From Syngnathus acus (taxonomy: Eukaryota > Chordata > Actinopteri > Syngnathiformes > Syngnathidae), in contig NC_051098.1 of the NCBI RefSeq assembly GCF_901709675.1, positions 11,748,918 to 11,812,917 of the forward strand: 64,000 bases of DNA, in the 5' to 3' direction. Shown here one piece after another: positions 58,104 to 64,000 of this stretch. The notes under the pieces are model-generated. The model saw nothing but the letters and a program-made list of their open reading frames with translations, searched no databases and had not been told where the DNA came from. Each line of letters begins with the position of its first letter. Within the stretch, counting starts at the first letter, position 1. The position numbers and the translations under genes are program-made.

Positions 58104-61100
58104 CCGCGTGCCAATAGTGGTATCACACGACCGTGTATTTTACATTTTGTTTTCAAGCAACATTCTTTAATTAAAATATCGTTTGTTTTCTTTTGAGTGT
58201 TTTGTGTCTGTTTTCGTTTGTTGTTTTGTTTGTTTGTCTTTGTATGTACTTAAATGTCAGAAGCCCCCAACCAATATGCTTTAAATAGTTTTTAGGGGGT
58301 GTCTCTTTCATATGTGGCTGTATGAACTTCAGATTGTGCAGGGTAGTATATAAAACTGTAATACTGAAACATTAAATAAAGTTATAATTACAGCAAATTT
58401 GGAAAATGTATGCCATTGTTGGAGTTTATGTTCAAGAGTACATGTTAGCTAACTTTATTATGCTAAAGGTGGGGCGTTCTGAAGAACTATTTGGTATTTT
58501 TGACAAACCTCAGATCAGATAGAAGCTACCAAAGCGAGAAAAACCACGTAATCTGAATGCAAATCTCAGAGCCACACTGCATTGTTGCTCGATTGCAAAC
58601 AGCATGTCATCCTTGCATTGAACCATCTGAGGTCTTTATCTCTCTCGACACACGCACAGCATTCTGGGTGGGCCGAGACCCCGGGCCCGATGACCCCCGA
58701 ATGTGCCAGCACTTGACTGCGAGGCATGGTCGCTTCAATGAAGGAGAAAGCAAACAAAGAGAGGCCATCAGGCAGAGCAAACAAAGTTTTTTAGTCAGGG
58801 CCTGGAAAACCAAACTGTAGGCTGAACAGATTGGAGGCGATGGTCTTGAGAAAACAAAATCTCTTTAGTGTCATTAAGAGTCGTCCACACAGAGCCTCCA
58901 AATAGCTTTCCAAAATGGATGCAAGAATCTCACCCGCAATGTTCTTACACTCCTTTCGCAACATCAGATGTTCTGCTGTAAATTGATGTTGTCAGGCCGC
59001 AGCATTCGTCATTAGATTGATTGTCAATATGCAGTGTTTGCTGGTTGCGTCATTTCAAAATTTCGTCCACAAATTGGTCCAAAGTGCAATACTGTGACGC
59101 CTGCAGTGACACATAGTAAAGAAAAGACGCAAGCCACAGTGTGCACATAACGTTCATTATTAACTCTCAATCACTTCATTGTTTACTATTTTACACGCGC
59201 GCATGCGCAGTATGGCTCAACCGTGCCTGACGCACGCCCGACTTGAAGCATACAAAATTGGAAAAGACGATTTTCCACAATACGTGTCCACATCAATAGA
59301 AGCGCAAAAGTCCCGTGAAGAAATTTGATTGACAGCTTTAAACCAGGCACTTCCTTTAACTGTTAAAAAAAAAAACTGGAGCACATTCTCCTCTTTTGAA
59401 GGCTTAATCGTGAGCTGTTTGCTTTTCGCCGCTCGTCCTACATTCCAATTCCACTCGTGTATATCTTTATGTGCAGTGACATGCTCGTGGCTAAATGGAA
59501 AACCATTACTTTTGACAGAGGAGGATTTGCATCCCTTTTTTTTTTTTACATTTTAGCCAACGAGCTGCACCTCATCATTTACAGTAGCAAGACTAAAAAG
59601 ACACATGCTTATTTGAACACTTTCTTTCCGAGCTCCGACAATATTTTCACAGAGGTGCTCGCCATGCTCTAACACCGTCTAATACCAGCTATACATCTGC
59701 AATATTTTCCTTCATAAGGCTAAGTTTTAACAGAAGGTCTCCAGAGACGTGTGGATGTTTCCCAGCTGCATCATAGCGGAATGAGGACAAGGGGGGGGTT
59801 GAGACACAGCGTCTGGGCTTGATCTCTCCTCTCCTCCACACATGCAAAAATAAAAACCTGTTGATCCAAGGAGACACACAAGAGCCAAAAAATCACGCTG
59901 CTTTCCCGACTCCTGATGATATTTTCATATATTTCCTCCCTCTTAAGCTGTGCTCAGTGTGTCGGGCCTGCAGCCAGACAGGCGGGAGATATCCCCTTAC
60001 ACATTGAGCCCAACCGGGGCCAGCGGCAAGAACCCAGGAGGCGCACGGGCCCACATGGAGGTACTAATAGGCACGATCGTTAGAATAGTACTAAATTTGA
60101 GAACATGAAATCAAACCACTATGAATAGAAATATATGAGCCCCCCCACCGCTTAAAAATGACCCATTTTACTTCTGCATTCATCTCAGTAGGAACTGAAA
60201 CAATGCCTCATCCCTTATTGTGAAGGAATTCGATGGAAACTACCATAAAGTTAATAACACAGTAAGACGAGGTAGAGGGGGGGCATGCTTTTCATTTGTG
60301 TAAAAATAAACATGTTGGGGAGTATAGCTGGGGGCATTAAAGTTCCATGGTACTGCGAATATTTCCTGGCACGGTCCCTGCATGTGATGACAGATGATTA
60401 AACACATCATTTCTTGTTGTATATCATGGTAGGTTGTGATCTTATCATTTCTGTGGACCTGCTACCTGGCAAGCATCACCTTGCTGTTTTTCACTCATTT
60501 GTTTAGATAATCACATAGGATGATAACGGGCTTCGCGGTACAGTTTGTCCATTCGAGCTGCTTTACAGCACCGACGGTTTTCTGCTTGTCAAATAGATAA
60601 GAGGCCAGGCCTGCTGCTGCTCTTCCGCCAGCACACAATCAAGATGCCTAGGCTAGATTATTATGCTGTAAACAAAGTAGCGTCGTGTAGTGGACCATCA
60701 GGCCTCTTTGGTAGGATCAGACTTATGGATCGATGGACCGGTAAATGGACACAAGGGTTGAAGAATAAAACAAGCAGATGAACACGGGCTACAGTTACGA
60801 TACAAAAGGTTATGAAAACCGCAGTGGCTGGGAAAACAATTCACTGGTCTGCATCTGGTCATCGTATGGGGGGGCGGTTGCCTGCATGGAAAGATCCGAC
60901 AACACAGGATACTCCCCAAACGATGCTGGTATGTCGGAAACTTGACTCATTGAAGATAGCCTGGATGTACGCAGTTCTTCGGAAATCAGATCTGTCCTTA
61001 TTTACGAAAACTGACGTGAGCTTTGATACTGAAACCACGTGACCCATAAATGAACTGAAAACAAAGTGAAACATACACATGGAGTGGAATGTTGTAATGG

Positions 61101-61195
61101 CAACATGCATTGTGGGAAGAAAGGTGAAAGTACATCATGACTATTGCTAGAAATCAATTCACCGTGCTGCTCCGTCTTGTGAGTGCCTGCCTTGG

Positions 61196-61209
61196 CCACT
61201 AGGGGGCAT
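61196..61209 (+). promoter_or_regulatory. CTCF-like motif
   Basis: CCACTAGGGGGCAT is a strong match to the CTCF core. Confidence 0.4.
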
Positions 61210-61279
61210 TAAAATACAGACATATGGATGTACACAGTCACAGCTCCTCACCCAGACAGCAATATTTGTCATTCTTCGC

Positions 61280-61460
61280 AGTGGATAAAGAATATATGCC
61301 TGTCAGTACTGTTATAGTATCTGTCAAATGTGTTTCTCCAAAATAGTCATTGCTTAAAGACTTAAGCGCAGATATTATTTGTTTGCCTGCCATAGAGTTT
61401 TGCATAGCATTAAGCTAGCAGACTCTAAGGCAAAGTTATGTGGTTGTTACAAATCCACAT
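61280..61460. repeat. Old dispersed repeat, copy B
   Basis: The partner of 47110-47340, with the same three blocks in the same order and orientation. Confidence 0.6.
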
Positions 61461-63479
61461 GAAGTGATTGTCTTTGATTTATGTTTAGTTTGATGGCTAA
61501 CGTCATCAGAGAGTGGCAACTTTTGAAGAATTGTTCACTATTTGTGAAGTGAGTTGCTGCATTGGCTCAATAAAAGCTAACAACATAAAAGGATACTGTA
61601 AATAGTATCTGGTGTAATCATTGTATTGTCTTTTTGAGTGGATTGGAAAAATGTGACTACTTGTGACAAGCCAATAAACATCAAGACTGTTGCAAATCAA
61701 AGCTGCCTTTCCTTCAGGGCGTTAAATGCCCTCAGTAGCAACATGATATTTACGACTCCTTTTTATGATCTAATTGCTCAGGTGTCTTGCGACCTATGGC
61801 TGAGTGTGGGAGGTCTTGAGCGTTTCCAATAAAAGGTCTTGCGCTTCAAACAACGTTTGACTTACTTGGATGTGATTATTTACTTTGATTGTGGAAGGCA
61901 CAAACAAGAATGGAGAATTGTTAGTATTGTAGAAAAACACCATGTGACTTTGTTGTTGCGTTGTTTAAACACCATAAAAAAAAAAAAAGTTTTGCAAAAA
62001 TGGGGCGAAATGTAGCATGTCATTTTTTGTTCGTTTACGTTAGCAAGCCAAATTCTGCTTATATGACTGGAATGTACCAGTGTTTATTCTAGCAAGGGGA
62101 GGAGAGACTGCTCCATTTTGACCCATTGTTTTAGCAATTAACAAATACATTTGGAGGAAGAGTTCACAAAATCTGTGTACATGACTCAAACTGCAAAACA
62201 AAATTGCAAAAGTTTTGCTTTAGTTTGTGCTTATTTGTCCATCTCTATGTTAGCATGCTAATTCCTGGTTGGATGATGGGAAAGCTGATAATTTCGGAGA
62301 ATGTCAGGAGTGACGATTTATCCACCTCATTGTCTGCATACGCGTAGGGGTCACATGAGAACATCCCAGCCGGGCTGTTTGTCGGCTCAGCAGAGAAGAC
62401 GAGCCCGTGTGAGTGACTCATTCGTCTGCCTGATGTTCCGCTCTAATCTGTGGCTTGGCACTGGATAAATGGGGAATTGTGTGTGTTTACATAGACATGG
62501 CGGGGAATCTTGCAGTTTACACACTCTGGAAGTAGCAATGTAATGAGCAACAAATAAAGGCAATAAAATAAGATAGCATGAAATATTCTCTGTAATCATT
62601 CAAATCCATGTGTCTCAGATTTTATGTACTTAACCAATAAAAATGGCTGTACAGGATTACTGAGGCGCACACACTGGACCTTTTTTCGAAACCCTGAACG
62701 TGCATAAACTGTGTCTAACCTTCCACTGAGGATTTTAATTTGGTAAAGTGTAGTGCAAATACCAGTGGGAGACAAAGAAGAATGTAGCCATGTGTTTTCA
62801 GGCCAAAAGTTGTAACTGCATCTGAAAAGCTGTTGGTTAAATGGACAACTACTGACAATTTTGCGCAACAGTGTTTTAACAAACCCAAATTGTCTTTAAA
62901 AAGCGAATCATAACTGAGTATTATGTTTGTAAAGGCAAAATATTTTGATTCAACATCCTGGAAGCCTGGTTAACCGTTTACATCTGAGCTAATTTTGATT
63001 AGCATGATAGCATTTAGCGAGCAGATGTTTGTTGATTAAACACTTGTTTTACATGTCAGTTTTGCATGGAATAAAAGAATATAAAATAAAATAGTTTTAA
63101 TTAAGCTAAACAAAGAACGACTCAAAATGATAAAAGTGTTGCCCCATCTCTTTTATTTATGACATTGTTTCAATCACTGGCCATGCTTGGTGTGTTAAAT
63201 TGAATGAGAACATTCCTGAAGCCGGCTAACAAAAAGGGCACATGCACGAATAAAAGACACATTTTATTTCATCTCAAATGCAATCATGTGCTGGAGGGCT
63301 GATGTTCTTTTATTGCTTTGAGATCATCTGCAAGATTGCAAAAGTGGGAACAATTATACTAGTGTGTGTGAGACCAATCAAATAACGCTACATACCAAAG
63401 TGAAATTGATCAGAAATGCCTCTACGATACAGTAAGTGTTCTTTGGTGAGTTATTTTGTGTTTTGTATGCCACGCCAGG

Positions 63480-63540
63480 TGAGAGTGCGAGAGAGAGTGC
63501 GAGAGAGAGTGCGAGAGAGAGAGAGAGAGAGAGAGAGCGA
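63480..63540. repeat. GAGAGAGTGC minisatellite passing into GA repeat
   Basis: Three near-identical 10-bp units (GAGAGAGTGC) run into about ten GA dinucleotides. Confidence 0.85.
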
Positions 63541-64000
63541 CAGATGATAAATGGCACCCTTGCAGCCATATCACAAGCTCCATTTAGTCGGCCTCGTGTG
63601 TGAAATCTGATGATAAAATGTACTTTGGTTAGAATTGCAACAATTCATGTCAGCTCAACTGAAACAGCCTAGTGATGAAGTATTCAGTTCTGAAGTGCCA
63701 CTAAATTTGTCTGTTTATTGCTTTGAAGATATGTTTGATTGCAATAACATTCAAGAACAGGGAAGAGAAGTATTTTGATAATGACAGATTTTGTTGTGTG
63801 TTTGGATAGTGGATGGATGGAAAATACTTTATACATCAACATGTTTGGGTTTCATTTAGAACGCTTGATATTTCTATTTCACAGTTGTAGAGTTTGAAGT
63901 TCCAGATATTTTCATTTACAGCAACTCAAGCGTCTTGTGTTCAATGACACGGAGAAGCTAAAAATTAGCTTAGCACATACACGTTGATTTTTTTATTTTA

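Larger units (their letters stand above)
57831..64000. other. Non-coding region upstream of oaf, no gene recognised
   Basis: No splice-bounded coding exon or known protein was seen. It includes CTCF-like motifs (58090-58103, 61196-61209), an old repeat copy (61280-61460) and a GA/GAGAGAGTGC array (63480-63540). Human TRIM29 lies beyond OAF in this direction, but no part of it is visible. Confidence 0.5.

Noticed and set aside
63378-63569. Leu-Ser-Ala repeat peptide
   Set aside because: It is a translation of the GA/GAGAGAGTGC array.

Overview
The window is nuclear DNA from a vertebrate, almost certainly a teleost fish. It has multi-exon genes with GT-AG introns, many introns under 150 bp, an AT-rich background, abundant CA/GT, GA, AAT and homopolymer tracts, and short inverted-repeat transposons of kinds common in fish. 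I cannot name the species.

Three protein-coding genes could be assembled by joining exons at splice sites. All are on the minus strand. (1) oaf, the Out at first secreted-protein homolog: 4 exons between 57437 and 45046, 274 residues. (2) tlcd5 (tmem136), a multi-pass TLC-domain membrane protein: coding exons 42256-42067 and 41675-41158, 235 residues. (3) arhgef12 (LARG), a Rho guanine-nucleotide exchange factor with PDZ, RGS-like, DH and PH domains: 38 coding exons between 38235 and 18026. The joined length of 4116 nt divides by three and gives 1371 residues. The same three genes lie in the same order and orientation on human 11q23.3, which supports the calls. Human POU2F3, which sits between OAF and TMEM136, is absent here.

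Region by region (plus-strand coordinates): 1-650 is unusually CpG-rich sequence with no recognised content. 650-8870 is AT-rich with two small inverted-repeat elements. 8950-9400 looks like a CpG-rich minus-strand promoter with 5' exons; by synteny it may belong to grik4 lying beyond the left edge. 9400-17060 is non-coding with conserved-looking patches and two weak exon-like segments. 17065-18025 is the arhgef12 3' UTR. 18026-27377 is the dense exon block of arhgef12. 27378-38203 holds its two long 5' introns, 38204-38235 its first coding exon, and 38236-39470 its likely 5' UTR and promoter. 39470-43300 is tlcd5 with its 3' flank and a probable non-coding first exon. 43300-45045 is the oaf 3' flank, 45046-57437 is oaf with a 10.4-kb first intron, and 57438-64000 is upstream non-coding sequence.

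The three genes are not known to act in one pathway. Their co-orientation is inherited linkage. ARHGEF12 couples G-alpha-12/13 and plexin/IGF1R signals to RhoA, OAF is secreted, and TLCD5 is a poorly characterised lipid-related membrane protein. No CRISPR array, rRNA, tRNA or intact transposase gene was seen.
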